From CAIVPM01 sp049242865 (GTDB lineage: Bacteria; Bacteroidota; Bacteroidia; Chitinophagales; Chitinophagaceae), in the NCBI GenBank assembly GCA_049242865.1, contig JBMLOR010000065.1:1-64000 (forward strand): a stretch of DNA of 64,000 bases. The letters run 5' to 3'. A program made the translations under genes and the position numbers. The notes under the pieces are model-generated. The model was not told the origin of the DNA and ran no database searches. It saw nothing but the letters and a program-made list of their open reading frames with translations. Position 1 is the stretch's first letter. Each line of letters opens with the position of its first letter. Of the stretch, positions 40,158 through 48,279 are shown piece by piece.

Positions 40158-42875
40158 TTATTGACTTGTAGTATCCTTTACCACTTGTTGTTTCTTTTTA
40201 AATGGATTAAACTTATCTAACAATCCTTTGCCTTTTTGCTCTAATTGTTTTTTGGTATCATCTATCGCATTTCCACTTTTTTGTGTAGTATCAGAATTGC
40301 CTATTACTTGTTTAATTAATGCATCTTTAGCATTTTTTATAATTAAATTTTTGCTAGCTTTTACAGTATCGGCTAATGCCTTTTTAGCACTATCGGCCTG
40401 TGCTTTAACTACATCAACTTTGGTTTGTACAAATGATTGAACTTGATTTTTGAGGTCGTTTGCTAAACTGCTTCCCGTTTGTTTTAGGTTAGTAGTCACA
40501 GTTGGGTTTTTAATGCTGCCGCCCATTTTTACTTGTACAGGAATTAGTTCAGCCAATGTAATACTTGCACCTGCAACCTTTGCTTTGTTTTGTAAATCAT
40601 TAATTAATGTATTGCCTTTGTCGCTAATCATTGCCCTAGGAATGTTCATATTAATAGTATAATCCATATCTTGGTTTAAGCCATGTAAGCCACCAATTTC
40701 CATATCGATTCCTTTTACTTTTACTTTAAAGGGTTTAACTAATACTTTACCATTACTAAATTCAATAAAAGCTTTAATATTTTTTGCACTAACATTTTTT
40801 AGTTCGTTAACTTTTAAAGTGTTGGCTAATTTTTCTAAGGGGGCGAATGATGTAAGAACACCATCAAGCATTAATAAATTTCCAATTCCAGATAAGCTAG
40901 TAAGTTGTGGCATTAAATCGTTTCCTAAAATACCACTCATATTAAATTGTGAATTAAGTTTTCCGTTTAAAAATTTGCCAATTGGCATTATTTTTTCAAT
41001 GGTATTTAGGGCTGTAAATGCTTGCTGAATATCTACATTATTAATAGTATAATTAAAGTTTATTGCAGGCTGTTGTTTATTATCTTTTGTAGAGTAAGTT
41101 CCCGAAGCAGTTATTGTTCCATTCATACTGTTGCCTTTAAGATTTGTAACATTTACTGTTTCATTTGCCAATAATAAAGAGCCGGTTGCATTACTTATTT
41201 TTAATTTATCGTAATCAATATTTTCGGCATTTGCATTGATAATGAAATTGATATTTTTTGGAATTACAAATGCTTGTAAAGGTTGGCTTGAAACAGTAGA
41301 TGTGGTATTTGTTTTACCCATCCAATTATTTACATTAATATTATCTGCACTTACATTTAATACGCCATTAACTACGCCATTAGCAAAAGCATAATCTAAA
41401 AAATTAGTTACATAGCCGTTACCTTTAAAACTGCTTTGTTTAAGTTGAGCATCAATATTATTTAATAAAAATTGTTTAGGCGTAAGCGATACGTTTAGGT
41501 TATTTACAAATACTCCATCAGGTAAATCGTTACTTTTATATTGTAGTTGTTGAACATCTATATTGCCTTGAGCTTTTAGGTTTTCATATTGTTTATTAAT
41601 CATTGCTTTAGCAAAGCCTTGAATGCTAGCATTTGCAGCTACAATACCTTGCATAATAGTACCTTTTTGTAGTGGAATGTATTGCTGAACTTTTGCTAAA
41701 TTTAGTTTGCCATTCGCTGTTGCATTGATAAATAAATTTGTAATTGGGTGTTGCACATTTAAAGTAAAATCAAAGGGGTCTTTTTCTATTTCAATGTGGC
41801 CTTTTTTTATATCAATCACAACATCATCATTATTGCCTGTTTCGTTTTTTATATGTGCATCAATATTTATATTTTCAACAGCTGTTGGTAATGAAGGGTA
41901 TTTAAAATATCCATCTTTTGCAACAATGTTTACACTGTATGCAGGTAAGTTATTTTGGTTATAAATGCCTTTAACAAATCCATCAAATTGTGCTGTGCCT
42001 TTGGTTTGAATATCTTTAAAATTATTTTGATAGATAGTTGGGATAAATGACAATAAAGTTTTAAAACTATTAGATACTGTATTAAAACTTATATCCATTT
42101 TGTAAGCATCTTGCGGTAGTATTTGAAAGTTACCTTTTGTATTTAATTGTAAATCATTCACCCAGATATCTTTAGAGTCAAAGGCGTAAATTTTACTTTT
42201 ATTATTTACATCAATGGTAGCATCTAGTTTAATAGTTGCGTTGTTTAAATACTTAATTCCGCCATAACTAACATCAACTTTTTCAGCAGATGTTGCAGTA
42301 TTTAATGCAAAAATGTCGTTAGTGAAATTTCCTTTACCTATGTGATTTAAATTATTAATTACAGCAGTTGTATTATTTAAATCATTGACATAAGAAATAT
42401 TAGTATTGTTGATTTCGTACTTATCTAGTTTAAGATTTAATGCGTTACTCAAAGTATCTTTTGATGCAGCTTCAGTAGTTTGAACAATATCCCAATTGGC
42501 TTTGCCATTATTTAAAACATGGGCTTTGATATTTGCATTTTGAATAGATACTTTATAAATTTCAATATCTTTTTGTTTTATTACGCTCATTAAGTTTACG
42601 GCTACATTAATTTCTTTTGCTGCAATTAATGTATCGTTTGCAAATTCATTTTTGCCAACTATAGAAACATTTTCTATGCCAACAGAAAGTTTTGGAAAGC
42701 TTTTAAACAATGAAATATTTACATCACTAAAATTAGTTGTAGCATTGAGTTTGTTGTTCAGCTGCTGTTTTACTACTGTGAGAATTTTTCCTTTAAAAAA
42801 TATGGGAGCTGCAAAAGCTGTAATAGTTAGTGCTAATAAAGTAAACCCTAGATATTTAAAAATTTTCTTTGCCAT
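40158..42875 (-). CDS. AsmA-family envelope protein
   Basis: A 905-residue protein anchored by one N-terminal helix (about 8-28), with the family start FKGKILTVVKQQLNNKLNAT and FKSFPKLSVGIENVSIVG. Long beta-rich repeats follow, with AsmA_2-type sequence near 620-790 (KIMPIGKFLNGKLNSQFNMSG, MDYTINMNIPRAMI). The C-terminal 100 residues are lysine-rich coiled coil. AsmA-like proteins form a hydrophobic groove bridging the envelope for lipid transfer; that role here is inferred. Its ATG lies within the right arm of a perfect 15-bp inverted repeat, next to a possible promoter. Confidence 0.88.
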   Translation of the reverse strand: MAKKIFKYLGFTLLALTITAFAAPIFFKGKILTVVKQQLNNKLNATTNFSDVNISLFKSFPKLSVGIENVSIVGKNEFANDTLIAAKEINVAVNLMSVIKQKDIEIYKVSIQNANIKAHVLNNGKANWDIVQTTEAASKDTLSNALNLKLDKYEINNTNISYVNDLNNTTAVINNLNHIGKGNFTNDIFALNTATSAEKVDVSYGGIKYLNNATIKLDATIDVNNKSKIYAFDSKDIWVNDLQLNTKGNFQILPQDAYKMDISFNTVSNSFKTLLSFIPTIYQNNFKDIQTKGTAQFDGFVKGIYNQNNLPAYSVNIVAKDGYFKYPSLPTAVENINIDAHIKNETGNNDDVVIDIKKGHIEIEKDPFDFTLNVQHPITNLFINATANGKLNLAKVQQYIPLQKGTIMQGIVAANASIQGFAKAMINKQYENLKAQGNIDVQQLQYKSNDLPDGVFVNNLNVSLTPKQFLLNNIDAQLKQSSFKGNGYVTNFLDYAFANGVVNGVLNVSADNINVNNWMGKTNTTSTVSSQPLQAFVIPKNINFIINANAENIDYDKLKISNATGSLLLANETVNVTNLKGNSMNGTITASGTYSTKDNKQQPAINFNYTINNVDIQQAFTALNTIEKIMPIGKFLNGKLNSQFNMSGILGNDLMPQLTSLSGIGNLLMLDGVLTSFAPLEKLANTLKVNELKNVSAKNIKAFIEFSNGKVLVKPFKVKVKGIDMEIGGLHGLNQDMDYTINMNIPRAMISDKGNTLINDLQNKAKVAGASITLAELIPVQVKMGGSIKNPTVTTNLKQTGSSLANDLKNQVQSFVQTKVDVVKAQADSAKKALADTVKASKNLIIKNAKDALIKQVIGNSDTTQKSGNAIDDTKKQLEQKGKGLLDKFNPFKKKQQVVKDTTSQ

Positions 42876-42909
42876 AGCACAAAAATAATTGTTATGCTAT
42901 GGCAAAGAA
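42865..42909 (-). promoter_or_regulatory. Perfect 15-bp inverted repeat covering the asmA start codon
   Basis: The arms at 42865-42879 and 42895-42909 are perfectly complementary over 15 bases (TTCTTTGCCATAGCA) around a 15-base loop. In the minus-strand RNA the 3' arm contains ATG GCA AAG AA, the first four codons of the AsmA gene. The 5' arm starts 9 bases after the asd stop. A short T-run follows the 3' arm. The loop holds TATTTTTG (42880-42887, minus), a TAnnTTTG match. It may be a start-codon-sequestering hairpin, an asd terminator, or both. Confidence 0.75.
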
Positions 42910-42917
42910 GTTAAAAT

Positions 42918-43907
42918 TTATATTAAACCATTTTGTACTAAATATTCTGCTATTTGTACTGCGTTAGTTGCAGCACCTTTGCGTAAATTGTCGCTAACAA
43001 TCCACATGTTTAATGTATTTGGTTGAGTTTCATCTCTACGAATTCTGCCAACAAAAACTGCATCTTTATTGTGTGCATTCATGGGCATAGGATAAATAGC
43101 GTTTGCAATATCATCTTCAAGTACAATACCAGGTGATTTTGCTAATATATTTTTTACATCTTCAACTTCAAAATCATTTAAAAACTCTATGTTCACACTT
43201 TCACTGTGACCACCCATTACAGGAATACGTACAGTAGTTGCAGTAACTTTAATGCTATCGTCGCCCATTATTTTACAGGTTTCTTTCACCATTTTCATTT
43301 CTTCTTTGGTGTATCCATTGTCTGTAAAAACATCTATTTGAGGAATAACATTTAAGTCGATTTTATATTTATAGGCCATTTCACCATCTACATTATTTCT
43401 TTCGTTCATCAATTGATCTACAGCTTTTTTACCAGTTCCAGTAACACTTTGATAAGTACTTACAACAACTCTTTTTATTTTATAAGCATCATGCAATGGT
43501 TTAAGAGCTACTACCATTTGTATAGTACTACAGTTTGGATTAGCAATAATGAAATCATCTTTAGTAAGTGCATTAGCATTCACTTCGGGCACTACTAATT
43601 TTTTTGTAGCATCCATTCTCCAGGCAGATGAGTTATCAATAACTTTAATACCAGCTGCTGCAAATTTTGGTGCCCACTCTAACGATGTAGAACCTCCTGC
43701 TGAAAAAATGGCAATTGCAGGTTTTGCATCTATAGCTTGTTGCATGCCAATAATTGTTAATGGGTTGCCCTTATAAAAAACGGTTTTTCCAATACTTTTT
43801 TCACTTGCTACAGCTAAAATTTCTGTTGCATTAAAATTTCTTTCGGCTAATACTTCTAACATTTTGGTGCCAACTAAACCTGTTGCTCCTACAACTGCTA
43901 CTTTCAT
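42918..43907 (-). CDS. asd: Aspartate-semialdehyde dehydrogenase
   Basis: This NADPH-dependent enzyme reduces aspartyl phosphate to aspartate semialdehyde, the branch point to lysine, diaminopimelate, methionine and threonine. The 329 residues have VAVVGATGLVGTKMLEVL at the N-terminus, SAGGSTSLEWAPKFAAAG, the active-site Cys126 in NPNCSTIQ, the motif VVSTYQSVTGTGKKAVDQL, and the histidine segment IPVMGGHSESVN. Length and order match the family. It is divergent from the tRNA gene, and an exact -7 match (TACTTTTG) lies 29 bases upstream. The asmA gene is 42 bases downstream. Confidence 0.97.
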   Translation of the reverse strand: MKVAVVGATGLVGTKMLEVLAERNFNATEILAVASEKSIGKTVFYKGNPLTIIGMQQAIDAKPAIAIFSAGGSTSLEWAPKFAAAGIKVIDNSSAWRMDATKKLVVPEVNANALTKDDFIIANPNCSTIQMVVALKPLHDAYKIKRVVVSTYQSVTGTGKKAVDQLMNERNNVDGEMAYKYKIDLNVIPQIDVFTDNGYTKEEMKMVKETCKIMGDDSIKVTATTVRIPVMGGHSESVNIEFLNDFEVEDVKNILAKSPGIVLEDDIANAIYPMPMNAHNKDAVFVGRIRRDETQPNTLNMWIVSDNLRKGAATNAVQIAEYLVQNGLI

Positions 43908-43935
43908 TGATATTTTTTTTAGTTTGTGATTGCTT

Positions 43936-43943
43936 CAAAAGTA
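43936..43943 (-). promoter_or_regulatory. asd -7 promoter element
   Basis: The minus strand reads TACTTTTG, an exact TAnnTTTG match. A TTTG lies 23 bases upstream (43967-43970), slightly far from the usual 17-20. Confidence 0.5.
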
Positions 43944-43971
43944 AGGTTTGAAAAAATATAATACTTCAAAC

Positions 43972-44001
43972 TTGGTAAAATGATTTAAAATTCTATTTTT
44001 G
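43972..44001 (+). promoter_or_regulatory. tRNA promoter, Bacteroidota type
   Basis: TTG at 43972-43974, a 19-base spacer, then TATTTTTG at 43994-44001. This matches the -33 and -7 consensus exactly in spacing and sequence. It stands 30 bases before the tRNA and opposite the asd promoter. A short hairpin (AATCGTTT/AAACGATT) lies in the leader. Confidence 0.75.
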
Positions 44002-44031
44002 CAGTCCGAAAAAATCGTTTAAAAACGATTA

Positions 44032-44105
44032 GGACCTATAGCTCAGTTGGTTAGAGCATCTGACTCATAATCAGAGGGTCCCAGGTTCAAGTCCTGGTGG
44101 GTCCA
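44032..44105 (+). tRNA. tRNA with CAU anticodon (Met elongator or Ile2)
   Basis: A 74-base cloverleaf. The acceptor GGACCTA pairs with TGGGTCC (one T-G pair) and A is the discriminator base. The anticodon stem TCTGA/TCAGA holds loop CTCATAA, with anticodon CAT at 44066-44068. The T stem is CCAGG/CCTGG with loop TTCAAGT. CCA is not encoded. A CAU anticodon can belong to elongator methionine tRNA or to lysidine-modified isoleucine tRNA; sequence alone does not decide. It is not the initiator type, because the acceptor's first pair is normal. Confidence 0.93.
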
Positions 44106-44106
44106 C

Positions 44107-44133
44107 AAAGCAGAGATTTTCTCTGCTTTTTTT
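44107..44133 (+). terminator. Terminator after the tRNA
   Basis: A perfect 10-bp stem AAAGCAGAGA/TCTCTGCTTT with a 3-base loop, followed by T-rich sequence, immediately after the tRNA 3' end. Confidence 0.9.
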
Positions 44134-44331
44134 GTTTTAATTTCTACATAATTGATATTGACTTATGTGTTATATCATACATGGCTAAATAAATTCTTTA
44201 TCGTAATATTGAACAAGCAATAGATATTTTAAATTGTAGATTAAGACCATTACTATTGTAGCAAGCATCATTAAATTTATTTGATAAAATATGCTGCTGA
44301 TTAATTTAATTAAAAACAAGTACTTTTTTTT

Positions 44332-45504
44332 ATGCCTAAATCATTTGCATTTTTACTAAATCAATTCATTTTTTTTATTTTGATTTTCATAAGTAAGATT
44401 GGTGTAGCACAATCATTTGAAAATGAGTTTAAGCCAGGATCAATATGGCTTGATAACAATGGCATACCAATTAATGCACATGGTGGAGGTATTCTTTATC
44501 ATAAAAATATTTACTATTGGTTTGGAGAGCATAAAATTGAAGGTGTAAATGGTGCGAAGGCAATGGTGGGCGTTCATGTTTATAGTTCAAAAAATTTGTA
44601 TAATTGGAAAGATGAAGGTATTGCATTAGCTGTAACAGAAGACACAAATTCTATTTTGCAAAAAGGCTGTATAATTGAAAGACCAAAGGTTATTTACAAT
44701 AAAAAAACAAAAAAGTTTGTGATGTGGTTTCATCACGAATTAAAAAATCAAGGTTATAAGGCTGCCTTAACAGGAGTTGCAGTATCTGATAGAGTTACAG
44801 GTCCATTTAAATACATCAATAGCTTTAGAATACATCCTAAAGTATGGGCAAAAAATTTTACAAAAAGCCAGCAAGATTCAGTGTACAACAGAATCAATAA
44901 AGGTGAGAAAAATTTGAAACAACAAGATGTGGATGGTGCTATTATGGTTAGAGATTTTGAGAATGGTCAAATGTCTAGAGATATGACATTGTTTGTAGAC
45001 GATGATCAAACTGCATATCACATTACTGCATCCGAAGAAAATCAAACGCTATTAATTTCAAAACTTTCTGATGATTATTTGTCATTAACAACAGATTATG
45101 TTAGGGTTTTTCCTGGCAAAAAAAATGAAGCACCAGCGATTTTTAAAAAAGACGGTACCTACTTTATGTTTTCATCATACACAACAGGTTGGAGGCCAAA
45201 CCCAGGCAGGTTGTCAAAATCAAACAACATGATGGAAGGATGGGTTGCTTTAGAAAATCCTTGCAAAGGAACTGAAGAAGAAATGAAAACTACTTTTCAA
45301 TCACAAAGCACATTTGTAATTCCATTGAAAGGAAAAAAAGATGGATTTATTTATTTAGGCGATAGATGGAACGAAAAAAATTTAGGTGATAGTCGTTATG
45401 TTTGGTTACCCATACAATTTGAAAATGGCATTCCATTTATTGAGTGGCTGTCAAGTTGGAATTTAAGTTTCTTTGATGTTAAAAAGAGCCAAACAGAAAA
45501 ATAG
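44332..45504 (+). CDS. Secreted GH43-like glycoside hydrolase
   Basis: A 390-residue exported protein with a signal peptide (residues 1-27, ending GVAQS). The five-bladed propeller typical of GH43-type beta-galactosidases or galactanases begins SIWLDNNGIPINAHGGGIL, HKNIYYWFGEH. It continues with KGCIIERPKVIYN, FVMWFHHEL and DVDGAIMVRDF. The catalytic acids cannot be assigned with certainty without alignment. It has no SusCD partners, but the Leloir galactose genes lie about 5 kb downstream, so a galactose-containing substrate is plausible. Confidence 0.8.
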   Translation: MPKSFAFLLNQFIFFILIFISKIGVAQSFENEFKPGSIWLDNNGIPINAHGGGILYHKNIYYWFGEHKIEGVNGAKAMVGVHVYSSKNLYNWKDEGIALAVTEDTNSILQKGCIIERPKVIYNKKTKKFVMWFHHELKNQGYKAALTGVAVSDRVTGPFKYINSFRIHPKVWAKNFTKSQQDSVYNRINKGEKNLKQQDVDGAIMVRDFENGQMSRDMTLFVDDDQTAYHITASEENQTLLISKLSDDYLSLTTDYVRVFPGKKNEAPAIFKKDGTYFMFSSYTTGWRPNPGRLSKSNNMMEGWVALENPCKGTEEEMKTTFQSQSTFVIPLKGKKDGFIYLGDRWNEKNLGDSRYVWLPIQFENGIPFIEWLSSWNLSFFDVKKSQTEK

Positions 45505-45795
45505 ATAGGTTATTTTTATTTGCTATCTTAATCTCACTATATTCTTAAAACCACTCATATTATTTAAAAAACAAAGTATAAATTTTTTGTACTTTCTTAA
45601 AGTAGAACTAATTGCTTATTAGGGTAATTTTTATTGCTATTGTTGTGTTTATATTATTCATAATTGATTTACAAAAGATATAATTTTTGTTTTTGCATTC
45701 ATTAAATTTAGTCAAGTACAAAATTTTTTTTATGCATCATTAAACTTTAAAGTAAGTTAATCATCTACTACTTAAACAATTAAAAAATAAAAATT

Positions 45796-46389
45796 ATGAA
45801 AAAGATTTTAACCTTAGCAATTATTGTAATTGCTACAACAGTAAGTGTTCAAGCACAAAGAAATGGTGCAAAAGCTCCAAAAAAATGTGCAACAAAGCCA
45901 CATAACATGGGTGCAAAACTCAATTTAACTGCCGACCAAAAAACTCAAGTTAAAAGCATTAACACCAATTTTAAAACACAAGCACAGGCTATTAAAAGTA
46001 ATGATGCTTTAACACAAGGCGAAGCTAAAAAACAAATAAAAGATTTGCAAGAACAACGCAAAACTAGCATGCAAAATGTGCTTACAGCAGAGCAAAAAAC
46101 AAAATTAGAGCAATCAAAAGAAGAAGCTAAAAACGAAAGAGTTGAAAAACAAAAAAATCGTTTAGAAAAAATGAAAACTAATCTTAACCTAACTGATGAT
46201 CAGGTTGCAAAATTTAAAGCACAACAGCAAGCAACAAAACAAAAGGTAGAAGAAATTAAAAGTAACACTTCACTTACTAAGCAAGAACAAAAAGAACAAA
46301 TCAAAGCATTAATGCAAAATCGTAAAGATCAGGTAAAAGAGTTGCTTACACCAGAACAGTTAGAGCAACTAAAAAAAAGAAAGGGGTAA
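45796..46389 (+). CDS. Spy/CpxP-like periplasmic protein with duplicated LTxxQ module
   Basis: A 197-residue exported protein with a signal peptide (residues 1-20, ending SVQAQ). It is helical and very rich in Lys, Gln and Glu. Two copies of an LTxxQ-type unit are present, each with two motifs: LNLTADQKTQVKSI with VLTAEQKTKLEQ, and LNLTDDQVAKFKAQ with LLTPEQLEQLK. This resembles Spy/CpxP chaperone-like proteins of the envelope stress response, where one such unit is usual. The chaperone function is inferred from this similarity. A bidirectional terminator follows. Confidence 0.75.
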   Translation: MKKILTLAIIVIATTVSVQAQRNGAKAPKKCATKPHNMGAKLNLTADQKTQVKSINTNFKTQAQAIKSNDALTQGEAKKQIKDLQEQRKTSMQNVLTAEQKTKLEQSKEEAKNERVEKQKNRLEKMKTNLNLTDDQVAKFKAQQQATKQKVEEIKSNTSLTKQEQKEQIKALMQNRKDQVKELLTPEQLEQLKKRKG

Positions 46390-46400
46390 TATTTAAGTAA

Positions 46401-46427
46401 AAAAAGTCACTGTAAAGTGACTTTTTT
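46401..46427. terminator. Bidirectional terminator between the Spy-like and DUF218 genes
   Basis: The stem AGTCACT/AGTGACT is extended by A and T tracts, giving T-runs on both strands. It sits between converging genes and can serve both. Confidence 0.85.
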
Positions 46428-46442
46428 TATGAAGATTTTATA

Positions 46443-47198
46443 TCATCCTTTGAGCCAATAAACACATAAACCAATCCATTCTTTAATTAACAATCCCCAA
46501 TCATTTAAAGTTTTCATATTGGGTAAAAAATAATCTTGAATTTCAAAATTGCTATTTATTTCAATGTAGTTACATGGGAAAACTAAGCAGTTCATCACAC
46601 CTAGTTTTTTTGTTAGGTAGGTTGTACGTGGTGTATGAAATGCTGATGTAATAACTATAATATCATTTTTAACATTTAAACTATCTAATATTTTTTTCGA
46701 AAAAATAAAGTTCTCTTCTGTATTTCTTGCTTTTGATTCTATAATGATATTGTTACTATCTATCCCACAATTTAAAAATGATTGGTATAAAAAACTTGCT
46801 TCATCTTTTTCTTTAAATAGTATTTTAGAGGATCCACCACTAACAATAATTTTTTTGATTTTACCAAGTTTGTATAGTTGCAATGTTTGTATAAATCTAT
46901 CACTCGATTGTCCAAAAAAACCTGTATTTTCTTTATCATAACCTGCAATTCCACCAAGTAAAATTCCTACATTATAATTACCCAAACTGTTTATTGATAT
47001 GGGTTTGGGTTGATACGCTAAACTTACTTTATTATAAATAAATTTATTACTAAATAAAACAAAGCTTACTAATGCAATTTTTAAAATTCTATTTCGAAAT
47101 AAAATTTTTCGAGTAAAGAATGCTACCAAAAGCAATAACAATATCCAATTAAAAGGATAATATAAAAAGGCTAGTATTTTAGAAATTATAAACTGCAT
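46443..47198 (-). CDS. DUF218 / YdcF-SanA-ElyC-type membrane protein
   Basis: A 251-residue protein with two N-terminal helices (about 10-60) and a DUF218 domain (about 75-235). That domain has VGILLGGIAGYDKENTG, IKKIIVSGGSS, NIIIESKARNTEENFIFSK and VITSAFHTPRTTYL. Family members act in cell-envelope polysaccharide and peptidoglycan processes; the exact reaction is unknown. The start codon overlaps the stop of the dehydrogenase gene by one base (TAATG), so translation is coupled. Confidence 0.85.
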   Translation of the reverse strand: MQFIISKILAFLYYPFNWILLLLLVAFFTRKILFRNRILKIALVSFVLFSNKFIYNKVSLAYQPKPISINSLGNYNVGILLGGIAGYDKENTGFFGQSSDRFIQTLQLYKLGKIKKIIVSGGSSKILFKEKDEASFLYQSFLNCGIDSNNIIIESKARNTEENFIFSKKILDSLNVKNDIIVITSAFHTPRTTYLTKKLGVMNCLVFPCNYIEINSNFEIQDYFLPNMKTLNDWGLLIKEWIGLCVYWLKG

Positions 47199-48085
47199 TA
47201 TACAAATTGGTTGCTTACAACAAGCTCTTTACTCCCTGCAGTGTACACATAAAAACCTTCACCAGATTTTGCACCAAGTTTGCCAGCAGTAACCATATTC
47301 ACCAACAATGGACAAGGAGCGTACTTAGTATTTCCATAACCTTGATATAAAACATTAAGAATGCTTAAGCATACATCAAGTCCAATAAAGTCAGCTAATT
47401 GTAATGGACCCATAGGGTGTGCCATACCAAGTTTCATAATAGTATCAATAGATTCTACTCCTGCAATGCCTTCATACAAACTATAAATTGCCTCGTTTAT
47501 CATAGGCATTAATATTTTATTAGCAATAAATCCAGGATAATCATTAACTACACAAGGTACTTTGCCCAATTGCTTGCTAAGTTCAATTATAATATTTGTA
47601 ACCTCTTTGTCTGTACTATAGCCATTAATAATTTCTACCAACTTCATTATCGGTACAGGGTTCATAAAATGCATTCCAATAACTTTATTTGGTCGGTTAG
47701 TAGCAGCTGCAATTTTAGTGATAGATATAGATGAAGTGTTACTTGCTAAAATGCAATGTGCAGGTGCAGCGGCATCAATTTTTTTAAAAATATCGAGCTT
47801 AAGATTTACGTTTTCTGTAGCAGCTTCTACAACTAAATCAGCTTTTGCAACACCCAATTCTATTTGTGTTTGTGTAGAAAGGTTTTGTAGGGTTGCAGTT
47901 TTTTGTTCTTCTGTTATAGAACCTTTAGCTACTTGTCTATCCAAATTTTTTGTGATGGTTGAAATTGCTCTTTGTAATTGTGGTTCACTAACATCTATAA
48001 GCGATACATAAAAACCATTTTGTGCAAAAACATGTGCAATACCATTTCCCATTGTGCCTGCACCAATAACTGAAATATTTTTCAT
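47198..48085 (-). CDS. 3-hydroxyacyl-CoA dehydrogenase (3-hydroxybutyryl-CoA type)
   Basis: A 295-residue enzyme that oxidises 3-hydroxyacyl-CoA using NAD(P). The Rossmann motif IGAGTMGNGIAHVFAQNGF, the conserved ILASNTSSISITKIA, the catalytic histidine region GMHFMNPVPIMKLVE, and the C-terminal AHPMGPLQLADFIGLDV define the family. Length fits the short bacterial type (hbd/paaH group). It is translationally coupled to the DUF218 gene. An inverted repeat at 48101-48123 precedes it. Its pathway (butyrate metabolism or fatty-acid degradation) is not shown by neighbours. Confidence 0.92.
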   Translation of the reverse strand: MKNISVIGAGTMGNGIAHVFAQNGFYVSLIDVSEPQLQRAISTITKNLDRQVAKGSITEEQKTATLQNLSTQTQIELGVAKADLVVEAATENVNLKLDIFKKIDAAAPAHCILASNTSSISITKIAAATNRPNKVIGMHFMNPVPIMKLVEIINGYSTDKEVTNIIIELSKQLGKVPCVVNDYPGFIANKILMPMINEAIYSLYEGIAGVESIDTIMKLGMAHPMGPLQLADFIGLDVCLSILNVLYQGYGNTKYAPCPLLVNMVTAGKLGAKSGEGFYVYTAGSKELVVSNQFV

Positions 48086-48100
48086 ATGTGTGATTTATTT

Positions 48101-48123
48101 ACAAAGTATACATACTACTTTGT
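48101..48123. promoter_or_regulatory. Dyad upstream of the 3-hydroxyacyl-CoA dehydrogenase
   Basis: ACAAAGTA and TACTTTGT, perfectly complementary 8-base arms around a 7-base spacer, lie 16 bases upstream of the ATG. It could be a repressor operator. A second, 6-bp dyad (AAGATA/TATCTT) lies at 48165-48184. Confidence 0.5.
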
Positions 48124-48279
48124 ACTTTATTAAAATATTGTTTACAATCGTATGGCAAAGTAGCAAGATATTTTTTAGTATCTTATTATTTTATTAGTAA
48201 AAAATGAGTTTAATAAATTGTAACAACAAAAACTTTAGGGTACTATTTCGATTATAAAATTAATTTATATCAATAAATT

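Noticed and set aside
45505..45795. Possible small gene or RNA between the GH43-like and Spy-like genes
   Set aside because: The stretch is AT-rich with only a 6-bp stem (AGATAG/CTATCT) near its start; no start codon with a convincing frame and no strong structure.
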